Positions 1 through 10,780 of a DNA stretch of 64,000 nt are shown here, one piece after another; position 1 is the stretch's first letter, and every line of letters begins with the position of its first letter. The DNA comes from Calendula officinalis. Its lineage: Eukaryota; Streptophyta; Magnoliopsida; Asterales; Asteraceae. The notes below the pieces were generated by a model. The model was not told the origin of the DNA. It did no database searches and was given only the letters and a program-made list of their open reading frames with translations. The position numbers and the translations under genes were made by a program. Location: NCBI GenBank assembly GCA_963853835.1, contig OY970827.1, positions 77,889,234 to 77,953,233 on the forward strand, written 5' to 3'.

Positions 1-169
1 GAATTTCACCAAGGAATGTCACGTATTTCGCTAAATCCATCTGTTGACAACTGATGATGAAATTCATATTCTTCAGCTTATAACATGACATGTCAAATCT
101 ATAAACTAGATCTACAACATGAGATGCTCTAAAAGCTACTCACCAAAGTTACCCTATTATTGCTTATTA

Positions 170-482
170 CTTCCTCCGATTCAAAATAAGTGATACACTT
201 GGGGTTTCACGGTTTTTGAGGTAAAAGATTATAATGATGGTTAAATTAGATTAATTGGATGGTTAGTGGGGAATGTATCCCACACCTTTTGAATAAAGTA
301 AAGTTAATGATGTTTAAAAGTAAAAAGTAAGGGTAAATGAGTCATTTCACTTTGTTAAAGTAGATAGTTAGTGGATGTGAGTCCCATTTTTTTTGCCAAA
401 TAAAGAAACTTTTCAAAGTGTATCACTTATTTTGAATCACCCAAAAAAGAAAAGTATATCACTTATTTTGAATCGGAGGAAG
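170..482. mobile_element. Stowaway-like MITE, family A
   Basis: The ends are inverted repeats (CTTCCTCCGATTCAAAATAA on the left, its complement on the right) flanked by TA on both sides. That is the signature of Tc1/Mariner-derived Stowaway elements. Related copies lie at 43650, 44525 and 62157, with degenerate ones near 30110 and 36319. The right subterminal motif is present twice (about 419-440 and 456-475). Confidence 0.85.
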
Positions 483-677
483 TATATTGCTGGACTTTTT
501 TTTTGTATATAGTCCAAAGTATTAAAATTTTAGTAGAGTACTCATGTAAAGTCACGGCATTCAATAGTATCTTAACGTGTTTTGATTTTTTGGTAGTTTT
601 CAGAGCCGACCGATAATGGCCGGCATCTAGTAATGATGTAAAAGAGAGAGGGGGATGGAGAGAAAGAGATAGTTATC

Positions 678-1262
678 TAGGGGTGTTCATTTTCGGATAT
701 CTGGATATCCGAGTTTTTAGATAGTGGATTTCGCTATCCAAATTGGCTGTATCTGAAATTTCAGACATCTGAATTTCGGATATCCAAAATTTCAGGTATG
801 CATATCGGATAATCCAAAATATTCGAAGCAATATCTTTAATGTGATATTTAGCTAAAAAAAGCAAAAAATATATGAAAAGTGTGATAAAGAAGAAGTGTG
901 GCATATGAAAAGTGTGGCATAAAGAAGAAGGAATCATAATATACAATATAGAAACATGGAAGCGAGTAGTTACAATTTATAAAAGTAAACATTAGTTGTC
1001 AGAAGTTAAAAAAAACGTTGAGTTGGAACCAAAATTAGAGAAAAATAGAAATAAACAAGCACGAACTGATATTTAATCATGCCTATGATCAACATGTGAT
1101 ATGAATATGTTTCCTTTTGTTTCTTGTATTTACTATTAATTATTAATAGTTGTATTATTTAAATTAAAATAATAATTTTGGATATCAATATTCGGAAATT
1201 TGAAAAAAAAATACTATTTGTAGCCGAAACTTCGGATCGGATTTCAAATCGAATAATGAATT
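678..1262. repeat. TAGGGGTG-type (hAT-like) element, left end only
   Basis: It begins with TAGGGGTGTTCA, the same end as the complete element at 4146-4587, followed by palindromic ATCC/GGAT-rich sequence that recurs near 1180-1255. No matching CACCCCTA right end was found, so the element is truncated or decayed. The right boundary is approximate. Confidence 0.35.
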
Positions 1263-1268
1263 TTTTAA

Positions 1269-1450
1269 AGTCAAAATGCATTTTAGTACACTTAACTTGT
1301 CTGACTATATATTCTACTATCATTAACTATTAATGTGAATCATGGTATCCTTAACTTGACAAATTTATAGATTTAGTATAGTGACTCACTAATTTTATCG
1401 TGCTTTATTAATTGACTAATTTATTTATTTTTAAGTCTAAATGATTTTGA
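1269..1450. repeat. half copy of the AAAATGCATTTTAG fold-back family
   Basis: This resembles the left half of the complete element at 14829-15203: a start in CAAAATGCATTTTAG, then degenerate text reading through 'ATGGTATCCTTAACTTGACA'. The right half is not recognisable. Confidence 0.35.
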
Positions 1451-4145
1451 AACAGGCAAGAAATTATGAAAAGTTGGATTAATATTGCATATTTTTGTTG
1501 GAAAACATTTTTTGGAATTTTTGGATTTGTTAGCATGTTTGTTTTTTACTTCCGTTCAAAAAATATGTTTGTTTTTTACTTTTAGGCTTTTTTTTTTAAC
1601 TTTTCATGTACCTTTACATTATTAAATTGGCGTAAATACCGCATAATATTACAATTTGGTTCAATAAGTCGTTTCAATCGGTCCGACCAATTCGACAGTC
1701 TTTAAAGCATCGGCAAGTCCAATTTAAAACTCAAATTTTAAAACATTAATAAACATATACAAATTAAACTTTTAATTAGTGGTTAAACACTTAAACCATA
1801 CATATAAATACTCGAGTTTAAAGTGGAGGGCGTTGTTGCCGCTAGGCGATCGGTGGAAGTTTGGTGTTGGTTGCCGGTTAGTAAGTGGAGGAGTATCTTA
1901 TGTGCTGCATAATTAAAATTTATGGAAAAAGCTTAATGGCTTAACTAAACAAACATTTGATTTTATTGAATTGAATTGAAAAGATATTTATTGACTAAAA
2001 GTTATAAAATTTAATGCTGGTAAAACATAAAATTCATAAACAAAAAGCTATCTATTGACTTATTTTAAGGAACTATCGTATCATAATCATAATAGTATAT
2101 TCAAATAATAGCTTCAAAGCTCGTCCGAACAGGCGGACATGCTTCAAAGAGATATATGAAAATAACAAAATAGTGATATTATTTAAATAAAATAACAATT
2201 CATAATTGAAATGATGATAAATAATTTTTGATACATGAATAAATGGTATATGAAATTTAGAGACGAAATAAAACTTATTTGTAAACGACATTTGTTGTTG
2301 AGTTAATGTGATTGTCATATTTGTCGCAACAAATAACTTTCAATCATTTCTTGCTCTTAACTTTTGAGACATCGACAAAGTTATGGCCGAAAAACAAAGT
2401 GATGAAAATACATGAATTACCATAATTATAAGGTATATGCGTAGGTGGACTTTTGAGTAGTTACACGTCATCATTTTCGTCCAATAGGCTGCATATATAG
2501 TAGGAGATTCTATAAAAATTTACGTTTAGCAAAATTTTCACCGTTCGTGAATTTTCACAGTTTATAACCTACAATACAAATTTTAATAGGTTAATACAAA
2601 TTATTACATATAATATAATAACTATTAAAAAAAACATATAATTATAAATTTTTTGAATACTATTACCCTTTTTTTTTAACGGCTAGTTAGCAAGTCAGTG
2701 GTTCGAGCCTAGATAGTGACATCCACAAGGGGTCGTATGTCTTCCCTCGAACCCTCCACTTATGATGCATACAATTTAAAAGTAATTAGAATATTATTAA
2801 CATGCTTATTAAATACAAAAATAATGAAGAAATTTAAACGAAAATTACTTACTTCATTTTTTCAAGTTAATTTTATTTAGTTTGTTAATGTTATTTTTTG
2901 CGTTATATATCATGCAGAAAACTTAAACAACAATTTGAGAATTTGAGTTATATATAAGAGTTTTGAGTTAAAAGATCAATTATTAAAATAACCTATTAGT
3001 AAATAAGCTAAACGGAATCAAAGATCCAAAATTTGTTAAATATTTTGGTCGAATATTTATAATTAAGGTAATCTTTATTAAGGAACATTGTTAAACATTA
3101 ATATCAAAGATTCAAAATTTTTAAATTTGTCAATCCGGATTTTAGGGAAATTTGAATTTAAAATTTTGACTTTCTTTTATGAAAAAATAAGGTAGATAAT
3201 TATAGAATTGATAAAATCAATTGAATGTGGAGATTGTATGTATAAATAATTCGGATATTCAGAAACTCAAATTAAAATTATTTAGAGATTGTCAATGGTA
3301 TGAAAATTATGCACAAGATTAATGGATAGTTAAATAAAATAAATTAAAACAAAAAAAATCATGAAATGTCTACTGAAGTGTGATTCTGTTATAATGGGTA
3401 AAGCTCAGCACCATTGGATTGGTCCGGATAATATACCTTTTTTATATGATAGAATAATATATCCGAAATAATACAGTTGTATTAGTTATTGTATTTGAAT
3501 TAATTTATATGATAGAATAATTTCAGGTATCTTTTGACGTGATTATAGTTTGTTACCATAAATGCAGGAGTTTTGATTTGAACACCAAACGGATTTGTTC
3601 ATGAAATGTGTGGGCCAATCGGAGAATTACACGTGGCAAAACCGGCCAATGAGAGAGCTCGGAATTGCCTAGTTGTCAAACTCAAGTCAAATTAGGGCTC
3701 ATATATAGGAGAAGATACCATTGGGCCCACCTCTCCCTTGTCTCTACTATTCGGAAAAAAAAGAAAAACTTATATCTTCCAAACAATGAGCCATGCCATT
3801 GGTTTGGCAAAATTGACGCCACCGAGTGAAGACTGACGCCATCATTAGCACCCATCTAACATATCTCTTTATAAGACTAGTGTTAGTCGTGACGCAACTA
3901 ATGCCGTTAGTTTTTGTCAAATCAGTGTCATGCATGCAGCTCAAACTTCAACTGATATTATACTGATATACTCATGTCATCAATACATCTTCTTTTCATA
4001 TTTATCATTATAACCACCTCGAGATATGTCCCCCTAACCCCCCCCCCCCCCCCCTATGTAGGGTCACGGTCTCTCCTTCCCAAATGTTCACACCAAAGAG
4101 ACATTCTTTACGCCTAAAATGCATGCTTCCAAATGTATATATAAC

Positions 4146-4587
4146 TAGGGGTGTTCACGAGTCGAGCTTTTAACGAGCTACTCGAGCTCGAGAGCTTGAG
4201 CCTATATTAATTCGATCTTGAGTCGAGGCGAACATAAAACAATACTCGATTAATCTCACGAGCCGAGCCTAATAATTTAATACTTGACTCGGCTCGTTCG
4301 ATAGCTCGTTTAGTCTCGAGCCGAACGAGCCAGTCGATCTTAACGAGCCGATACTAACGACGGAACAAGTGTTGTATACAATAAGTACAAGAATATACAT
4401 ATATTATTAACGAGCCGATTAATTAACGAGCTTTTCGACTTTGTAAATTAGTTCATTTAAAAAATATGGAATCATAAACGAGTATCGAGCTCGAGCTCGA
4501 ACAATATATAAATATTCGAGCTCGAGTTCGAGCACAATTTTTAAAATTTCCTGATATTTTACTCGACTCGAATTGTTAACACCCCTA
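4146..4587. mobile_element. hAT-like MITE in the LHT8-like promoter
   Basis: The element starts with TAGGGGTGTTCA and ends with ACACCCCTA. It is flanked by a perfect 8-bp direct repeat, TATATAAC, at 4138-4145 and 4588-4595; an 8-bp target duplication is typical of hAT transposons. The interior is full of GAGCTCGAG-like palindromes and codes for nothing. The right target-site copy forms the TATA box of the downstream transporter gene. Confidence 0.85.
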
Positions 4588-4595
4588 TATATAAC
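4586..4595 (+). promoter_or_regulatory. TATA box of the LHT8-like gene
   Basis: TATATATAA lies about 75 bp upstream of the ATG at 4666, a normal distance for a plant TATA box with a short leader. It overlaps the right target-site duplication of the MITE at 4146-4587; an identical copy lies left of the MITE at 4137-4146. Confidence 0.6.
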
Positions 4596-4665
4596 TCCAC
4601 TTTCATAACCCCATTCACTCCAAACAAACCCCAAAAAGGTAAAAATCTAAACTAAATTATCTCTA

Positions 4666-7600
4666 ATGGACGAAAGACCGGAAGCGGAGTTGATTTCCAT
4701 TCCGGAGACCCCTCGGGATTCCACGCCGGAAATGCACACACCTTCCGGCCACCGGTCACCAAGACACCATCCGGCATGGACTCCGACCTCGTTTTTGAGT
4801 CCGATTGGGACTCCGATGAAGAAGGTTTTGATGAATATGAAAGGGTATTTGGAGGAAGTCGGACATTTGACTAAACTTAACCTGCAAGATGCATGGCTTC
4901 CGATTACAGAATCCCGGAATGGAAATGCTCATTATGCGGCTTTTCATAATCTTAATGCCGGTGTCGGGTTTCAAGCTTTGGTTTTGCCGGTGGCTTTCTC
5001 ATTCCTCGGCTGGTAAATGTTACATTTTTTAAATCTTACACAATATAATTTCTCAATTTCTGAATGATTGGTATTATATGGAAATGTGTAGAAATTATTT
5101 GGAACTGTAGATTATTATTTGGAATCTTTATATGCTAAAAATGTTTATATTTAATTTTGTTCAGATTAGTATAAGATTTTTAATAGTTATCTAGAAAATA
5201 TTTGATTTGGAGTACATTTTTTAAACTGAATTTACCATGTTTTTGGTTCGTTGAGTGTGGATCCCTAGATTATTCATAATGAGAGGTCGCCCCCTTCGAA
5301 CATCGGTTATTCACCTTCACTCTTGTGTCCCCGCTTGATGAGGAGTGTGACCAGATACGTCTACCCCCCCCCCCCCCCCCTACCTATCTTCAGGTATGGT
5401 CGACTCAATAACCGAATTGGTCACTCCCTCCCCTTTTTTCTTCGGGTTTGGTTAGCATTACGTGCATTTGTTTAGGGTTTGTCATGTGTTTAGTCTGGGA
5501 AAAAAAATGATGTGGCGTTAATGCGACACCGGTGAACGAACCTTCTCGCTAGTGTTTTATTGGATGAAAGCAGTTCAAAAAAAATGTTTAATTATTTTCA
5601 TTATTTTCACATCTGTTTATGCAAAAACAAGTCGGAAATAAATTTCCAAAAAAAAAAAAAAGAAAAAGTAAACGAACTTGTATTTTTTACTATCTTAAAG
5701 TTAATTACTTTTATAACTTTGGGTATGCAAAACGATGTTGCTTGCAAGGAAGAGGTTTTTTGAATAGTAAGCCGACGAAGGCAAGTTATTGCTGATTCGG
5801 AGAGCTATACTCCTAAAGTCAAGACCGATGAGAGGCGCGACGGTTGTAATTTGTTTGTGTGACTAGTACGTCACCTGGGACATCCAGTGTAGTTGTAACC
5901 ATCATTAAATTTGTTTTTTTAGTCTAGATACGACATGGCTTTGACCATACACATAAATACCTACCAATTATATCTACTATGAAACTTGAACTTCCAAATT
6001 TAAAGATTTAAGACAAACATCTTAACGTTAGGCTAATTACCCTTTAGTGACAAAAAAAAAGGAATAATTGCTTTTATATCCTTGTAAAACAAATAAATTA
6101 TTTCTATATCATTCTCAAATTCATAAATTATCTATATGTCCTTCTAAATTTTGTAATTGTCTCCATATCCTTCTAAATCTTTAAAACTCACTTTTATGTC
6201 CAAAAACCTATTTTAATATTTATTAAATCATTATAATATCAATAATTGTCAAATAAGTATGTAATATATCTGTTGATTATGTATTAAAAATCATGTTTAT
6301 TTGCATGTATTATTGATATTATCACGATTTAATAAATAATAAAATAGGTTTTTGGATATAAAAGTGAGTTTTAAAGGTTTAGAAGGATATGAAAGTAATT
6401 ATAAAGTTTATAAGGACATAGAGATAATTTATGAATTTGAGAAGGATATAAAAATAATTTATGAGTTTTACAAGGATATAAAAGCAATTATTCCAAAAAG
6501 TTAAGCATTTGTTTCTTTAAATAAAAGGGGATGATTTTCATACCACATATTTTAAGCATTATGCCACAATATGTGCATTATATGCTTGTACAGTTTGCAG
6601 GAATAGTTGTACATTGTGGTAGGAGTATCAAAAATTATGGTATGAAAACTAATTCCCATAAATAAAGGGACGCCTCTTATAGGATTTAGAAGCCGATACA
6701 AAAGAAAAGAGAAAATAAAGCAAAATTTTAAAATTGTTTTTTTCTGTTAAATCGGCCAATGTATTTAATATGATTGAATAAGTCAGACCAGATTAGTTTG
6801 CGGCTTCAATTGATAATACCGTTGATTATTTTATTATGTAGTAATTATGTAAGTAGTGTATAGTCTATACATATAAAAAAAACTATACAAATACAAAATA
6901 AATACCATAAAAAAAAATCCAAAACCTAATTTTCAACGAAGGTTATCATTTTTTAGTTACAAAACTTATATAAAAAATTCGTATTTCTATTTTACTTATA
7001 TAATTTGTTTTAGAAAAACTAGGTTTTTCCGGTTTAATTGGTTTTATGTCCAAACAGCTGGTTCTAACTGAACTATAACAATAAATCTAACCGGTTCATT
7101 CTGACCGGCTACATTTCCATATCATGTTTCGACTCGCCACTTTTACCTGGTTTTTATAAGTTTATAACATTGAATAAATGGTAATGGTATTTCTTCCTAC
7201 CATATTTCAACTCATTTTGATCATGACAAGTGTCAAGATCAAGGGATGGTATGAGGAAAGAAAATTAGTGGATGATACATGTCAAGTTTAGAAGTGGGTA
7301 AACTTATAAGTAGGAAGATTAGATAGGAAGATTTTTCTTGAATAAAACACTTAGATTTGCCATATGTCATTATAAGATAAGTTAAGAGAACTTCAATTAC
7401 CCGATTAATTAATTTTAAAACTTATAACTACCAATATCGATCAACAAAAGTTATAACTACAAATATTGGTTGTTTGTGCAGGAGTTGGGGAATCGTTTCA
7501 TTAACCCTAGCCTACATTTGGCAACTATACACCTTATGGATCTTAGTCCAACTTCATGAAGCAGTTCCCGGCAAGAGGTACAATCGTTATGTCGAGCTTG

Positions 7601-9211
7601 CTGAAGCAGCATTTGGTACGAAAAATTATCACCGAGACACAATTTAGGATTAGCGGCACTTATCATAAACATAATCAATTAATCGAAATTCATATTTTAT
7701 TCGGTTATCATGTATCCTAATTAACCAACCGTTGTTTCTTCTAGGAAAACGGTTAGGAGCATGGCTCGCGATCTTTCCAACGGCTTACTTATCTGCGGGG
7801 TCCGCAACCGCTATAATTATTTTTGGAGGGACAACAATGGAACTTTTCTTTAAGGTTGTTTGCGGGCCCCATTGTACATCGAATCCGTTAACGACGGTTG
7901 AATGGTATTTGGTTTTCACATTCTTGTGTGTTGTGTTGTCTCAACTTCCAAACCTTAATTCCATCGCGGGTGTCTCATTAGTAGGGGCCGTTACCGCCGT
8001 CGTTTATACCACCATGGTGTGGTTACTTTCGGTTAGCCAACAAAGACCACCAAACATCTCTTATGAACCCCACCCGTTACATTCGGTTACCGCTTCGGTT
8101 CTTTCGTTTCTTAATGCACTTGGTATCATAGCATTCGCATTTAGAGGCCACAATCTGGTTCTTGAGATTCAGGTTACTCCAAAACTATAAAGTTATAAAA
8201 TGCTTGTGTTAATAATTTACTTAAATCAATATCAAATTTGTATTTAAAATATACTCTAGCCGTCTCAATTTTATTGTCCACATTTTTATTTTTATTTTTC
8301 CCAAAATAATTGTCTACTCCTAATTTTCAACCAATCAAAAAATATTTAAGTAAAAAAAAGAAAATTTGATTGGTAACATAATGTAATTAATGTGTTTTTC
8401 ATAAACTATATAATTTTGTCTGATGGATAATAATATTGAGGCGAAGAGAGTAGTTTGTTTGACCTCAAAGGTCAACTACATGTTATTGACCGTTTCTTTG
8501 TATTCTCTCAGTCGACAATGCCATCGACGTTCAAGCACCCCGCTCACGTGCCAATGTGGAAAGGAGCCAAGGTCGCGTACTTCCTCATCGCCATGTGTTT
8601 ATTCCCAATAGCCATTGGCGGCTTTTGGGCTTATGGAAATCTCGTAAACGCATCGATTTGACCAGTTTGACCATTATAATGTTATATTATTCGACGTTTC
8701 TAAGTCTTAAATTTCACTCTTGTAGATGCCACAAGGCGGGATTCTAAGCGCGCTATTCGCCTTCCATGGACACAACATTCCAAGATGGCTACTTGCAACA
8801 ACATTTCTCCTAGTTATCTTTAATTGCTTAAGTAGTTACCAAATCTACTCCATGCCCGTTTTCGATACTTTTGAAGCGAGTTACACGAACAACACAAACC
8901 GACCATGTCCAATTTGGGTGCGGTGCGGTTTCCGTGTGGTTTTCACGTTCATGAACTTATTCATAGGGGTGGCTCTACCGTTTCTCTCGGGTCTAGCCGG
9001 ACTACTAGGTGGACTAACACTTCCACTTACATTTGCATACCCGTGTTTCATGTGGGTTTTGATCAAGAAACCAACAAAGTATAGCTTCAATTGGTACTTC
9101 AATTGGTCACTTGGGTGGCTCGGTGTTGTGTTTAGCGTCTTGTTTTCAATTGGAGGGATTTGTAACATCGTTGATACTGGGATTAAGTTTAAGTTCTTTA
9201 AACCTATTTAG
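4666..9211 (+). CDS. lysine/histidine transporter-like 8 (amino acid permease family)
   Basis: A predicted proton-coupled amino acid permease of the AAAP family (Aa_trans domain), expected in the plasma membrane; its closest known type is Arabidopsis LHT8/AATL1. Five exons: 4666-5012, 7482-7615, 7745-8172, 8512-8643 and 8726-9211, all with GT-AG junctions. They sum to 1527 nt, giving a 508-residue protein, close to the family's usual length. The N-terminal ~50 residues are a hydrophilic, Ser/Pro-rich cytosolic tail. The transporter core begins near residue 80 with NLQDAWLPITESRNGNAHY, and about eleven membrane segments follow. The C terminus ends in KLKFFKP-like sequence (IKFKFFKPI), as in LHT8 proteins. 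Intron 1 is large (about 2.5 kb) and holds a fold-back element; intron 3 holds a Stowaway-like MITE. No frame damage is seen. The exact substrate cannot be told from sequence. Confidence 0.93.
6061..6494. mobile_element. long fold-back element in LHT8-like intron 1
   Basis: The left arm (GGAATAATTGCTTTTATATC onward) and the right arm (ending AAAGCAATTATTCC) are inverted copies of each other over most of about 430 bp, so the unit would fold into one long hairpin. It has no coding content. The flanks are A-rich, so the target duplication is unclear. It is a MITE-like element of uncertain superfamily. Confidence 0.75.
8254..8450. mobile_element. Stowaway-like MITE, family C, in LHT8-like intron 3
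   Basis: The ends CTCTAGCCGTCTCAATTTTA and TAATATTGAGGCGAAGAGAG are imperfect inverted repeats flanked by TA. The body resembles the copy at about 47587-47780. It lies wholly inside the intron between exons 3 and 4. Confidence 0.65.
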
Positions 9212-10149
9212 AGATTGAATGTTTGTGGTTGTGATTTTTGAATTTTGATTTATGCAATCCGATATAAATAATTTATCTTGTAGCGATTTTGGTTATTGTC
9301 GGGAAATAATAAATTTTTGGTTTATGCTCACATTAAATATTGTCATATACAAAGATTCAAGATTTGTTTTGTTTTGGGGAAGTTGCAAAATTGGTCACTA
9401 GGACCGGACGACGGAATTGGGTTAGCGATCCTATTTAAGCAAGCTTAAGTTTAAAAGAAGGGTGAAACGATAAAAATGTCTCATGTGGGTTGCATGTTTG
9501 GGTTCTAACGGACTCAACTTAAACAGTCATTCAAGTAAGACCAACATGGACAAAGGTTTGCAAAATAAAGAACGTAATCTACACTTTCAAAACCATCCGC
9601 AACTTGATAAAACAAAAGAACGTTTTTTACAGTTTACTCTATATGTAATTATGTAAATACCAAATAGAAAAAGATGATGATTTTTATGTACCACTATTAT
9701 TGTTTTATATATTTATACAGTCTGTATGAATAATTATACACTGTGATATAAGAATCAAAAGATGTGGTACAAAAATAAATTCCCAATAGAAAATATCATT
9801 AGACCTCGGTCCCCCTCTTCTCCAACCGAAGCCATTTTTACCATTCGCACGCCTCGTCAATTTCATTGCTTCGGTTAAATTCTTCTTAAAACCGAAGAGT
9901 TTAGAAATTTGATTATGTGGGGCCCAATGCAATTTAATGAGCTATTTGGTATTTTGTATGTGTTTATATTTTGTATAGGGATTCAAAAGCCTTAAGGTCG
10001 GTTGAATATCTATCGGAATTTGAGCTTACGTAACATTGATTTACAAAAATTTAAATTGTAAATTTTAGTTATGTGTCCCACACTTTTCGTATCCTTAGCC
10101 TTTTCTGTCAGGGGTCTATTTCTCTACACAAGGCTGTATTTTACTATAC
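9212..10149. other. intergenic spacer
   Basis: This spacer lies between the stop codon of the transporter gene and the CT-rich tract. It must include the transporter 3' UTR and the distal promoter of the B3 gene. No further gene, RNA or clear element is seen. Confidence 0.5.
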
Positions 10150-10635
10150 GGTACACTCTCAATCTCTCTCTCTCTTTCTCTCCTATTTTTCTCTCTCAAT
10201 CTCTCTCTCTCTACGAATTCTCTACTCTCTCTCTCTCTCTATACTCCCGTCTCTTCCCATCTCTCCCGTTTATCTCTACCTCTCTCTTCTGTCTTTCTCT
10301 CTCTTCCCTATTCCTCTCTCTCTCTCTCTTCTATTTCTCTCTCTCTCTCTCTATACTCCCGTCTCTTCCCATCTCTCCCGTTTATCTCTACCTCTCTCTT
10401 CTGTCTTTCTCTCTCTTCCCTATTCCTCTCTCTCTCTCTCTTCTATTTCTCTCTCTCTCTCTCTCCCTCTTCCCATCTCTCCCATTTATCTCTCTCTCTC
10501 TCTCTCTCTCCCCATCTCTCCCATTTATCTCTACCCCTCTCTCTCGTCTCTCTCTCTCTCTCTCTCTCTCCCATTTATCTCTACCTCTCTCTCTCTCTCT
10601 CTCTATCGTTTCTCGTCCTCTCTCTCTCCCCCCTC
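10150..10635. repeat. CT-rich microsatellite with a 112-bp tandem duplication
   Basis: About 480 bp of nearly pure pyrimidine (CTCTCT runs with TTCCCATCTCTCCC interruptions) ends about 145 bp before the B3 gene start codon. A block beginning ATACTCCCGTCTCTTCCCAT at 10241 recurs at 10353, so a 112-bp unit is duplicated head to tail, with shorter partial copies after it. The open frames across it are low-complexity Leu/Ser/Pro artefacts. CT-rich tracts are common in plant core promoters and 5' UTRs. Confidence 0.85.
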
Positions 10636-10780
10636 CGATTCACTATATCTTCCTTGAAATTGTCACTCTCACCGAAGAGAAGATTAATCCAATTCACGGT
10701 GCATCTCATATGTTTGTGAAAATTTATTGGGATATATCTAGGGTTTTGCAGAAAATTACTTGATACAGACACAGAGAAAG

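Larger units (their letters stand above)
1..4137. other. gene-poor left end
   Basis: No convincing gene is seen here; the short open frames are isolated and match nothing I recognise. The stretch holds a Stowaway-like MITE (170-482), the left end of a TAGGGGTG-type element (from 678) and half of another fold-back family (about 1269-1450). Most of the rest is AT-rich sequence. A run of 17 C lies at 4038-4054. Confidence 0.6.

Noticed and set aside
10071..10763. Long open frames of 230 and 194 codons before the B3 gene
   Set aside because: They are translations of the CT microsatellite in different frames (Leu/Ser/Pro only) and show no domain or start context.
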